Source: RGVD01 sp040403075 (GTDB taxonomy: Bacteria > Bacteroidota > Bacteroidia > UKL13-3). Taken from it: a stretch of DNA of 64,000 bases. The position numbers and the translations under genes are program-made. The notes below the pieces were generated by a model. The model saw only the letters and a program-made list of their open reading frames with translations. It was not told the origin of the DNA and searched no databases. Positions 55,235-63,135 of this stretch are shown here, one piece after another. The stretch lies in assembly GCA_040403075.1 (NCBI GenBank), contig JBBALJ010000001.1:1-64000 (forward strand). The letters are read 5' to 3'. The stretch's first letter is position 1, and every line of letters starts with the position of its first letter.

Positions 55235-55275
55235 ATGTTTTAAATTATATACCTATCATCATTAGCCAATTGGTT

Positions 55276-55695
55276 TTATAACGCCCAAGTATTTATATCA
55301 AATTTAATATTATCAGTAGCTGCTTTTTCAATATCAAAATCCGAAAAAACCAACAATTTAGATTCTTTTTCTAATGAAACGATACCATTGGCATATCCAG
55401 GAGGTATATGCAAAATTTCACTTTTAGATTCGAATAATGTCAAAGTTTCTACTTTTAATTGTTTGGATGGATTCTCCCAATTATCAGGCTGAACCAAACC
55501 AACAGCGAAACTACCTTTCAAACAATAGAACCATTTGGATTCGAATTGATGTCCTTGCCAAGCTCTCTTTGGGTTTTCTTCAGAGTTCTCTATCACATAA
55601 AACCTCCTAACCTTATCCATGTCAAAATCATTTACATGAAAAAGGCTCCCCCTATTTTCTGTAAAAATCCCACCTATAATGATTGAGTAAGTCAT
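55276..55695 (-). CDS. RmlC-like cupin (WxcM/FdtA-type sugar-nucleotide isomerase or epimerase)
   Basis: This 139-residue single-domain cupin has FTENRGSLFHVNDFDM near the start, WQGHQFESKWFYCLKGSFAV in the core and HIPPGYANGIVSL at the end. The fold matches RmlC and FdtA/WxcM proteins. Such proteins epimerise or isomerise keto-sugar nucleotides. It lies between capE and capF, so it could act on the same 4-keto intermediate or act as a helper. The CapF cupin already provides an epimerase, so its exact role is open. Confidence 0.78.
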   Translation of the reverse strand: MTYSIIIGGIFTENRGSLFHVNDFDMDKVRRFYVIENSEENPKRAWQGHQFESKWFYCLKGSFAVGLVQPDNWENPSKQLKVETLTLFESKSEILHIPPGYANGIVSLEKESKLLVFSDFDIEKAATDNIKFDINTWAL

Positions 55696-55706
55696 AATAA
55701 ATTGGC

Positions 55707-56747
55707 TTATTCTGCAAGATGACCAATCGACATATCGCCTAAAACTTCTCGTTTGATAAAAGGCAATTTTAAGAGTAATTTTTTCATCCCTTCTACACCT
55801 TGCTGGGTGGTATTATGCGAATGATAATCCTCTACTTTAGAAATATCCTGCTCTCCTTCAGAGAAATATTGGGCATAATTTAAATCCCTATTATCAGCGG
55901 GAATTCTGTAAAAATCGCCCATATCTTCCGCTTTCATCATCTCTTCTCTGGTGCATAAAGTCTCATATAATTTTTCACCATGTCTGGTACCAATAATCTT
56001 GATTTCATTATCAACATTACATAATTCTTTCATGGCTTGTGCAAGGTCTCGAATAGTTCCCGCAGGTGCTTTATTCACAAATAAATCACCTGAATTACCA
56101 TGTTCAAAAGCAAACAAAACTAGTTCTACGGCCTCTTCTAATGACATCAGGAAACGGGTCATATTGGGATCAGTTATAGTAAGTGGCTCACCTTTTTTTA
56201 TCTGCTTTAAAAACAAGGGTATAACAGAACCTCTTGAAGCCATAACATTACCATATCGCGTTAAACAAACCGTAGTTTCTGATAAATTTCTGGCAGCAGC
56301 AATGGCTACTTTTTCCATAAGGGCTTTCGATATTCCCATGGCATTAATGGGATATGCAGCTTTATCAGTGCTTAAGCATATTACTTTCTTTACTTTGTTA
56401 GCTGCAGCAGCATCAATTACATTTTGTGTACCTAAAACATTTGTTTTAGTTGCTTCTAATGGAAAAAATTCACAAGATGGAACTTGTTTTAAAGCAGCAG
56501 CATGAAATACATAATCGACATCACGCATAGCGCGTTCTATACTTGAATAGTCTCTTACATCACCAATATAATATTTTATCTTATCATTTTTTAATTGGTT
56601 GCGCATGTCATCTTGTTTTTTTTCATCACGTGAAAAAATTCGAATTTCGCTAAAGTAGTCAGTAGGTAAAAAATGATTTAAAACCGCATTGCCAAATGAT
56701 CCTGTACCTCCAGTTATTAGTAAAGTTTTTCTAGTAATATTGCTCAT
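55707..56747 (-). CDS. capE: UDP-GlcNAc 4,6-dehydratase/5-epimerase CapE
   Basis: This 346-residue soluble extended SDR has the NAD motif TGGTGSFG (13-20). The usual catalytic tyrosine is replaced, with STDKAAYPINAMGISK showing Met-GIS-Lys, as in CapE/FlaA1. The C-terminal part includes GTRHGEKLYETLCTREEM. CapE removes water from UDP-GlcNAc and inverts C5, the first step to UDP-L-FucNAc. It is half the length of the PglF-like protein at 26.8 kb and lacks its membrane part. capF and wecB follow. Confidence 0.92.
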   Translation of the reverse strand: MSNITRKTLLITGGTGSFGNAVLNHFLPTDYFSEIRIFSRDEKKQDDMRNQLKNDKIKYYIGDVRDYSSIERAMRDVDYVFHAAALKQVPSCEFFPLEATKTNVLGTQNVIDAAAANKVKKVICLSTDKAAYPINAMGISKALMEKVAIAAARNLSETTVCLTRYGNVMASRGSVIPLFLKQIKKGEPLTITDPNMTRFLMSLEEAVELVLFAFEHGNSGDLFVNKAPAGTIRDLAQAMKELCNVDNEIKIIGTRHGEKLYETLCTREEMMKAEDMGDFYRIPADNRDLNYAQYFSEGEQDISKVEDYHSHNTTQQGVEGMKKLLLKLPFIKREVLGDMSIGHLAE

Positions 56748-56752
56748 ACTTT

Positions 56753-57997
56753 TTATTTAATCAAGTTTAGAATAGATATGTTATTTTCTATAAACAATGG
56801 TGTTCCGACAAAAGGTAAAAATAAATTAACGCTCATGTAAGGGATACCGTATCTTACTTGCACAATTGCTAATGTCATCAGAGCACCAAACCCCAATAAT
56901 GTTGTAAAATGAGTACGCTTCATTTTATAATAGCTAAAAAGTTGAATCAAAGTTAAACAAGCTGCCACTTGATACAAAAGCAAGAATCTTGAATTAAATG
57001 AATGTATATCACTACCTAAATTGGTAATAGACAAAACAAAAATTGAAAATAAAAATATGTTGTTTAGCTTTTCGGTATTGATGTATTTTTTATAGTCAAG
57101 AAAAATAAGCACAAATAATAGAATATACTTACATATCTTTTGGTATTGAAGAAGAATAAATAAGCCAGTTTCCGTTTCCTCTTTAATTAAGTCTTTATAA
57201 TAATCATCAGAATAGGTTAAAGCCCTCTGTTGCACAGAACCGCTTAGCGAATCACCATAAGCATTGATATATTGAGAAAGGACACCTTCGATTATAAACG
57301 AAGCTATGAGTATGGAATAATAAACCTTTTTGTTCTTGGGTAAATAATGAAACAGCAATATTAAAGCTATAAAAATAAAGAAGCTAAAATGAATTAGACC
57401 TGAGAAAATGCAAATAAATAGGTATTTTCTCTCTCCCTTAATCAGCAATCCAAACATCCCTAAAATAAATGTCATAAAGGCCACATACCATCTAAAATGA
57501 TTAATGTCAAATATTGGTATTAAAAGGGCTACATAAAACAAATATATTCTGGAATTGATATTTGGAAATTCATTAAAAATATTTATTAAGAATTTAAAAA
57601 TTAACACGATATAGGTGCTAAAAATTAGAGAAAAAACAACAAACAAAAAATCTTTGTTATCAGTAAATCTAGATAGAATAAAATATAGAGTGGGTAAAAA
57701 CAAATCTGCGGCATCATCATTCCCTTCAGTTTCTTTGACGAAAATTGCCATGATATAGTTTATGAAATCACCAAAGTCTCTTTTATGCATTTGTTGAAAC
57801 ATTTCTATATATGAATTGGCGTCAGCAAATTCATCGGGGACAATAAAAGAGTAACCAAAAAGCATCGAAAATAAAATTACGATTAGTCTTGCGCCTTTAT
57901 TTTCAATATTTGAGTATGCCTTGGATAATCCAAAAACTGGCCAAAATACAAAGAGAACTAAATTTTCTTTAAAATCGTAATTTTTTTTTAAATTCAA
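56753..57997 (-). CDS. EpsG-like glycan polymerase (Wzy-type)
   Basis: This 414-residue membrane protein has about ten helices and a large soluble loop after the second one (PDEFADANSYIEMFQQM, about 55-95). HFRWYVAFMTFILGMFGL around 165-185 is the region where EpsG-family proteins keep a conserved Arg. It probably joins the exported repeat units in the periplasm. The N-terminal codons contain a run of nine A on the coding strand. It is five bases from capE and overlaps the preceding transferase gene by 4 bases. Confidence 0.82.
   Translation of the reverse strand: MNLKKNYDFKENLVLFVFWPVFGLSKAYSNIENKGARLIVILFSMLFGYSFIVPDEFADANSYIEMFQQMHKRDFGDFINYIMAIFVKETEGNDDAADLFLPTLYFILSRFTDNKDFLFVVFSLIFSTYIVLIFKFLINIFNEFPNINSRIYLFYVALLIPIFDINHFRWYVAFMTFILGMFGLLIKGERKYLFICIFSGLIHFSFFIFIALILLFHYLPKNKKVYYSILIASFIIEGVLSQYINAYGDSLSGSVQQRALTYSDDYYKDLIKEETETGLFILLQYQKICKYILLFVLIFLDYKKYINTEKLNNIFLFSIFVLSITNLGSDIHSFNSRFLLLYQVAACLTLIQLFSYYKMKRTHFTTLLGFGALMTLAIVQVRYGIPYMSVNLFLPFVGTPLFIENNISILNLIK
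57981..57989 (+). repeat. Homopolymer T9 (A9 on coding strand) in the polymerase gene
   Basis: Nine T in a row on the plus strand fall within codons 3-6 of the EpsG-like gene. Length variation by slippage would frameshift this membrane protein. Confidence 0.7.
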
Positions 57998-59019
57998 AAT
58001 ATTATTTGATTAATTGATGTAATGGTTTTTATGTGTTGGGTTGGATTATACGGATTTAATTGTTTAATAGCAAAATTCCATGGCATTAAATTCATGGTAT
58101 AGTAAAATTTACAATCCAAATTGTTATTTAATAATGCAGTAGACCAAGCGCTCAATACAATGCTTTTCTTTAGCTGCAAAATATAAAGTTCAGCAGGTAT
58201 CATGTTTTCAATTATTTCAGCATTTAATTCTCGAACAAAGCTATTTTTCACATCAATATTGGCAAGCGGGTGTATTTTTATATACATCTTACAATTTTCA
58301 CCCATTTTAATCCTCAAATCTTTTAAAAGATTCATTTCCTCAACTTTAAATTCATCGTATGGCAAAGCTTGGTGCACATAAAAAATAACATTGGAAGTAT
58401 AACCTAATGCCTTTTCAGAATTTAATTTAAATATATTAAAAAGTTCAATCTTAGTATTTTCATTACTTAAAACGGGAATAGTTTTGATAAATTTGTTAAA
58501 TTTATTCTCGAACGATTCAGGATTGGTTAACCATATTTCAGTAATTTGTTTGCTTGATGCATATTTATATATTTCGAACAAATACAAGGAATTTAACATC
58601 AATCCAAACTTAAACAATGATTTATATCCACTTATTGTATTTCTAATGGTTGATATAAATTCATGTTTTTTATTTACTTTGGTATAAGGCTTAAGTCCAT
58701 CTTGCACCAAGGCAATTTTCGTTTTTTTGAGTTTTACCATTAAATATACCATCAATGGTTCATCTTCATTGAAAATAAAAACTTTTTCTACTCCTACATT
58801 TATCGTTTTATTTACAATATCAACTAATTCTGCAGAGTCCATTTTGACAGAAATTATTTCACAATTATTTGATTGGTAATTACAATCGAAATTCAACCTT
58901 TTCTCAGAAGCAATTGCGTATATTTTTATCAAGTCATACTGCTTGGCTATTTCCTTTTGGATAATATAGGAAGTGAGCAAATGATATTCGGTGTATGTAA
59001 AAAAAACTGCTTTTTTCAT
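57994..59019 (-). CDS. Sialyltransferase-like glycosyltransferase (HP-motif, GT52/polysialyltransferase type)
   Basis: This 341-residue protein shows the bacterial sialyltransferase pattern. It starts MKKAVFFTYTEYHLL; an acidic-aromatic stretch precedes LVQDGLKPYTK. The HP motif is KIHPLANIDVKN (about 248), and the Ser motif SAWSTALLNN lies near residue 295. In GT52 and polysialyltransferase families the HP His binds CMP and the Ser/Thr helps position the donor. It is four genes downstream of the CMP-nonulosonate genes, so a CMP-legionaminate or CMP-sialate donor is likely. The match is by motif only. Confidence 0.65.
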   Translation of the reverse strand: MKKAVFFTYTEYHLLTSYIIQKEIAKQYDLIKIYAIASEKRLNFDCNYQSNNCEIISVKMDSAELVDIVNKTINVGVEKVFIFNEDEPLMVYLMVKLKKTKIALVQDGLKPYTKVNKKHEFISTIRNTISGYKSLFKFGLMLNSLYLFEIYKYASSKQITEIWLTNPESFENKFNKFIKTIPVLSNENTKIELFNIFKLNSEKALGYTSNVIFYVHQALPYDEFKVEEMNLLKDLRIKMGENCKMYIKIHPLANIDVKNSFVRELNAEIIENMIPAELYILQLKKSIVLSAWSTALLNNNLDCKFYYTMNLMPWNFAIKQLNPYNPTQHIKTITSINQIIF

Positions 59020-60302
59020 TACGTTTTGAAAATTACTTTTCTAATAAAAATTAAATTCAACCAGAATAATACAAATTGACTTAAAACAAAACCTGCAGCA
59101 ACATTAGATAGTAAATCAAACACATTTAAATAAATAAATAAAACTGGTAAACCATAGGAAAGAATAAGTTCGATTGCAATGTAAGCATATGCAATTTTAT
59201 AAGACTTTAAACTGTAAATTACTGTATGTGATACCAAAGTTCCTGAAAATAAAAAAGCGCATGAAAAAAATTTAATAGCAAGCACAGAATTAGTATAATT
59301 AGGGAAATAGGAGAAAATTAAATCATAAGCAACTAAATTAATAATCAAAACAATAGGAATACCAAGTAATAATAAAGAGAAGTTGATTTTCAAAACAGAT
59401 GGCCATAATACTTTTGGATTATTATTTTTCCCTAATTCATAATTAAATTTAGGAAATAAAAAATTACCCAAAACACCAGGTACAATATTGATGAGTGTGT
59501 TTACCGACTGAACAGGTGTAAATAACCCAACCGAAATTACACCCCCATATTTTAGTAATATTATTCGATTAAAAGATTGAAGGATACCTCGCAGGTAATT
59601 AATAATAAATATAGGAAGACCCGTTTTTATTAATTCTTTAAATAAAATGATATTAAATAGGGGTTTGTTTAAAATAGGCCTATTCACATGCATGATTAAT
59701 GTTAATAATAACATACAAAATATCGTATACAGCAACAAACCATAATAATTAAAAAAATACACCAATGGAAATAATACAACTTGAATTAAACAGTAGTATA
59801 AATAAACTTTAGAAAGATTAATAAATGATTGATTTGACCTAAATGTTACCATCAGGTATCTTTGATAAGCATTTATTGATAATAAAATACCAACAGAAAA
59901 AACCCCAGCAATCGTATTTATTTCATAAGACAATAGTTGCAATGTTATAACAGCAAACACGGTAAAAATAAAAAATAATACAGCCACAGCAATCATAAAG
60001 TACTGTGAAGTTTGTGCCAATGCATTGGCTCTGTTTATGTTATTTTTTCCATATTCATATGGTAATTCCCTATTCAATCCATTGGGGATGCCCATTTCTA
60101 ATATGGGAACATATAATTGAATAATAGATATACTTTGCCACAAACCTAGTTCAGATGGTTTAATCCATTTTATCATCATTATGCCTACAATCATTGTAAT
60201 GAATGAGGATATTGTGGTTGAAGAACCGTAATAGAAAGCCACCTTATGTTTTCTTACATCTGGAAGAAAACTTAAAATTTTTGTAATTATTTGTATTTTC
60301 AA
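59019..60302 (-). CDS. wzx: Oligosaccharide flippase (Wzx-type)
   Basis: This 427-residue protein has about 12 predicted membrane helices in the MOP-exporter layout. It starts with a soluble N-terminus and YYGSSTTISSFITMIVGIMM; GLWQSISIIQLY and LEMGIPNGLNRELPYEYGK follow. It should flip the undecaprenyl-linked repeat unit across the inner membrane. It shares its first base with the last base of the adjacent sialyltransferase-like gene's start region and lies 4 bases after neuA. Confidence 0.88.
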   Translation of the reverse strand: MKIQIITKILSFLPDVRKHKVAFYYGSSTTISSFITMIVGIMMIKWIKPSELGLWQSISIIQLYVPILEMGIPNGLNRELPYEYGKNNINRANALAQTSQYFMIAVAVLFFIFTVFAVITLQLLSYEINTIAGVFSVGILLSINAYQRYLMVTFRSNQSFINLSKVYLYYCLIQVVLFPLVYFFNYYGLLLYTIFCMLLLTLIMHVNRPILNKPLFNIILFKELIKTGLPIFIINYLRGILQSFNRIILLKYGGVISVGLFTPVQSVNTLINIVPGVLGNFLFPKFNYELGKNNNPKVLWPSVLKINFSLLLLGIPIVLIINLVAYDLIFSYFPNYTNSVLAIKFFSCAFLFSGTLVSHTVIYSLKSYKIAYAYIAIELILSYGLPVLFIYLNVFDLLSNVAAGFVLSQFVLFWLNLIFIRKVIFKT

Positions 60303-60306
60303 TTAT

Positions 60307-60984
60307 TTAGTTTTTAAGCAGAGTTTCTGCTAATTTCCAATCTAAATCATTATCAATATCAAGTGAGCTAGTTTCATCCATCTCATATTTCTTTATCTTC
60401 ATAAAATCGGAAATAGGGCTATTCTTTAGTGATTCAACATTAATTATGTAAATGGCGCCATTAAACTCCCACACCCTAGGACAGTCTTGCCTTCTAGTAA
60501 ACGCTGATTCTTTTGATTTTTTCAAATAACCCATTTCGTTTTCTTCATATAGCAGGTAATATGGATTTGATTTGGTTTCCTTTACGGAAACTAACATATC
60601 TAATGATATATCATATAGACTTAAAGCTTCGTTAATTTGCTCACTCCTTCTAAAGGGAGAAGTGGGTTGTAAAAGAATGATTGTATTAGCTAAGTACCCT
60701 TTTGCTTCGTAAAATGAAACTGCATGCAATAATACTTCTCTTGTTCCTGAGTGGTCTGTTGCCAATTCAGCTGGTCTGATAAAAGGAATATTTAATCCTG
60801 TTTGTTCAGCAATACTTTTTATTTCAAAATCATCGGTTGATACACAAATAATATCATTTGAAAATAAATTTTGAGCAGCCTCAATTGTATAATGAATTAA
60901 AGGTTTACCATTTAATAACTTAATATTTTTTCTTGGAACACCTTTACTTCCTCCTCTGGCTGGAATTACTATTAGTGGCTTCAT
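60307..60984 (-). CDS. neuA: Acylneuraminate (or legionaminate) cytidylyltransferase
   Basis: This 225-residue enzyme activates a nonulosonic acid with CTP. The nucleotide-binding loop IPARGGSKGVPRKN is at 6-19, the LLQPTSPFR motif at about 102, and the metal-binding Asp pair in SLDIDNDLDW near 210. Both the family and the size fit NeuA, LegF and PtmB. Which sugar is activated depends on the upstream genes, of which part lies outside the window. Its start shares one base with the stop of the PtmE-like gene. Confidence 0.92.
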   Translation of the reverse strand: MKPLIVIPARGGSKGVPRKNIKLLNGKPLIHYTIEAAQNLFSNDIICVSTDDFEIKSIAEQTGLNIPFIRPAELATDHSGTREVLLHAVSFYEAKGYLANTIILLQPTSPFRRSEQINEALSLYDISLDMLVSVKETKSNPYYLLYEENEMGYLKKSKESAFTRRQDCPRVWEFNGAIYIINVESLKNSPISDFMKIKKYEMDETSSLDIDNDLDWKLAETLLKN

Positions 60985-62036
60985 TAAAACTTTAGTTGTT
61001 TAATATCTAGTTGCGCTTTTTCAAAGTCTTCGTGTTTGCCAATATCTAACCAATATCCAACTAGGGGATAAGCAACCACTTTCTTCCCTTCTTGGATTAA
61101 CTGTTCCATTAAATCAGTGGCATTAAATGGAAGATTTTTAGGAACTGTATTAATCACTTCTTTTTTCATTAAATATATACCAGCATTGGAATAATGGGTA
61201 TAAGTTGGTTTTTCTTTAAAACCAGTTACCACCTTATCTTGAGTTTCCATAACAGCATAGGGCACATTTACTTGATAAGGAATACAAGCCACTGCAAAAT
61301 CAGCTTCCTGTTCTTCAAAGAATAAAAATAAATCTTCAAAATCTATATTGGTAAGCAAATCAGAGTTCATTAATAAAACATGATCATGTATAAAACCATC
61401 AACCAATGCCAATGCCCCTGCAGTACCTAGAGCATTTTCCTCCCAAACATAATTAATACGTAAAGCCTTTTCACTGCCATCTTTGAAATATTCTACTAAT
61501 TGGTTACCCAAATATCGAAGTGAAATCCATATATCATCAATACCATAAGTATTTAATCGATCTATATTATATTCAATGATGGGTTTATCTCCAACCTTTA
61601 ATAAAGGTTTAGGTGTAGTATCAGTTAACGGTTTTAAGCGCTCACCTCTGCCGCCTGCCATAATTAAAGCATCTATTGGTAAATACGACTTTTGATGTCT
61701 GAAATTCACTACATTGATTACTTGCATTTCAGCATTAACAACTGGGAATATTGTAAAGAATTTTTCGCGTAATCCAATTATTTCTTTAAGGTTATATTTT
61801 CCTTGTTGTATAAATTTTGGATTGGGTTGAATAAACTGATTTAAATGTTCATCAAACCCCAAACCTTTAATGAATCCTCGTCTCAAATCTCCATCGGTTA
61901 AGGAACCTAATAATTTATTTTCATCATCTACTAAAAATAATATGGCATCAGATGCCAAATTATCAAGTATTTGAAGTGCTTGGCGCACAGTAGCATTGAT
62001 GTGGGTTATATGTTTATTGAATGGATGCATATTCAT
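60984..62036 (-). CDS. ptmE: PtmE-like nucleotidyltransferase with N-terminal CBS pair
   Basis: This 350-residue protein fuses two CBS motifs (about 1-118, with SLTDGDLRRGF at 45-55) to a sugar-phosphate nucleotidyltransferase domain. The nucleotide loop is MAGGRGERLKPLTDTTPKPLL at 126-146, written here in part. NSDLLTNID supplies the metal Asp. This fusion is the PtmE type, which makes GDP-glucosamine for legionaminic acid in Campylobacter jejuni. That is the only strong functional precedent I know. It overlaps the neuC stop by 23 bases; ATGs at 62036 and 62030 are both possible starts. Confidence 0.85.
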   Translation of the reverse strand: MNMHPFNKHITHINATVRQALQILDNLASDAILFLVDDENKLLGSLTDGDLRRGFIKGLGFDEHLNQFIQPNPKFIQQGKYNLKEIIGLREKFFTIFPVVNAEMQVINVVNFRHQKSYLPIDALIMAGGRGERLKPLTDTTPKPLLKVGDKPIIEYNIDRLNTYGIDDIWISLRYLGNQLVEYFKDGSEKALRINYVWEENALGTAGALALVDGFIHDHVLLMNSDLLTNIDFEDLFLFFEEQEADFAVACIPYQVNVPYAVMETQDKVVTGFKEKPTYTHYSNAGIYLMKKEVINTVPKNLPFNATDLMEQLIQEGKKVVAYPLVGYWLDIGKHEDFEKAQLDIKQLKF

Positions 62037-63135
62037 TTTTTAAGACCTCAATTATTGCTTTGGAAGGATTTGGTTTAAAATAGAGATTCTCCCCTAAATA
62101 TTCTTTTTGAATATAATCGTTAACTTTTTGAATAATCACTTTTGAATCAAAAGAAATGTGAATTACATTTTCTCCACTTAGTCGTCCTTTCTGCCTATCC
62201 CCTAAATTCAAAACATATTTTTTGAATGTTGCTGCTTCAACTATACCACTTGATGTGTTACCTATCATCAATTTGGAATATTTCATGCAGGTAAAATAAG
62301 ATTGTGTGCCAAAATTTTCAATAATCTTAATATTAGTTTTTTTGCTAGCAAGATTTAAAAAAGACTCTCTGAATAGAATTCCTGCGGTATCTGCATTTGG
62401 CATAGTAATAATTATCTGATAGTTATTCGATAAGTTATCTAACGCTTGGTTTATTTCTTCACAATAAACGGAATTCAACTTATATTCAACTGTTTCAGGA
62501 TGAACAGTAACTAATATGGAAGGTATATTGAGGTCAATTTGCCACTTATCAAAAAATTCTTCTTTACTTAACAAGCGAAGGTTTTGTAAATTTTCCAAAC
62601 TTAACGAACCTATATGGTACACATTTGTAAAATTGTCTAATAACTGTTTTAATCTATCTGAAAAAGCTTGTGCCGAAACAAAATGTAATGAGCTTGCTAA
62701 GCTAATGTTATGTCTATAAATATTATCTATTGCACCTAAAGTGGTTTCTCCTCCATGTAGATGCCCAATTTTGATTCCAAATGGAATACTAGCAGCAACA
62801 GCTGCTGCCATTTCAAAACGGTCACCTAAGGCTAAAATAAAATCAAAATTATCATGCTCTTGTTCCCAATAATCTGCAAATTTTTGAACTGTTAATGCGT
62901 ATGATGTGGCTATTGCATTGGGTGTATCACCAATAAGAAGCGATTCTATTTTTTTAGTAATTTTAAAACCATCATTTTCAATTTGATTCACAGTATATCC
63001 GTGAAATTTTGAAAGATGTGTTCCAAAAACAATTACTTTTAATTGAAAACTGTTATCTTCATTCAAAGCTTTAAGTAAAGGAAGATAAATCCCATAATCA
63101 GCTCTAGAACTTGTTAAAACACCAATTCTAATCAT
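62014..63135 (-). CDS. neuC: Hydrolysing NDP-sugar 2-epimerase (NeuC/LegG type)
   Basis: This 373-residue epimerase releases the nucleotide while inverting C2, giving a free mannosamine derivative. It has VLTSSRADYGIYLPLL at the start, ALGDRFEMAAAVAAS at about 104, GHLHGGETTLGAIDN near 127, and GNTSSGIVEAATF near 296. This order marks the hydrolysing class rather than WecB. The substrate may be UDP-GlcNAc (NeuC), GDP-GlcNAc-derived 4-N-acetylated sugar (Campylobacter LegG) or UDP-diacetylbacillosamine (Legionella NeuC). It overlaps neuB by 4 bases. Confidence 0.9.
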   Translation of the reverse strand: MIRIGVLTSSRADYGIYLPLLKALNEDNSFQLKVIVFGTHLSKFHGYTVNQIENDGFKITKKIESLLIGDTPNAIATSYALTVQKFADYWEQEHDNFDFILALGDRFEMAAAVAASIPFGIKIGHLHGGETTLGAIDNIYRHNISLASSLHFVSAQAFSDRLKQLLDNFTNVYHIGSLSLENLQNLRLLSKEEFFDKWQIDLNIPSILVTVHPETVEYKLNSVYCEEINQALDNLSNNYQIIITMPNADTAGILFRESFLNLASKKTNIKIIENFGTQSYFTCMKYSKLMIGNTSSGIVEAATFKKYVLNLGDRQKGRLSGENVIHISFDSKVIIQKVNDYIQKEYLGENLYFKPNPSKAIIEVLKNEYASIQ

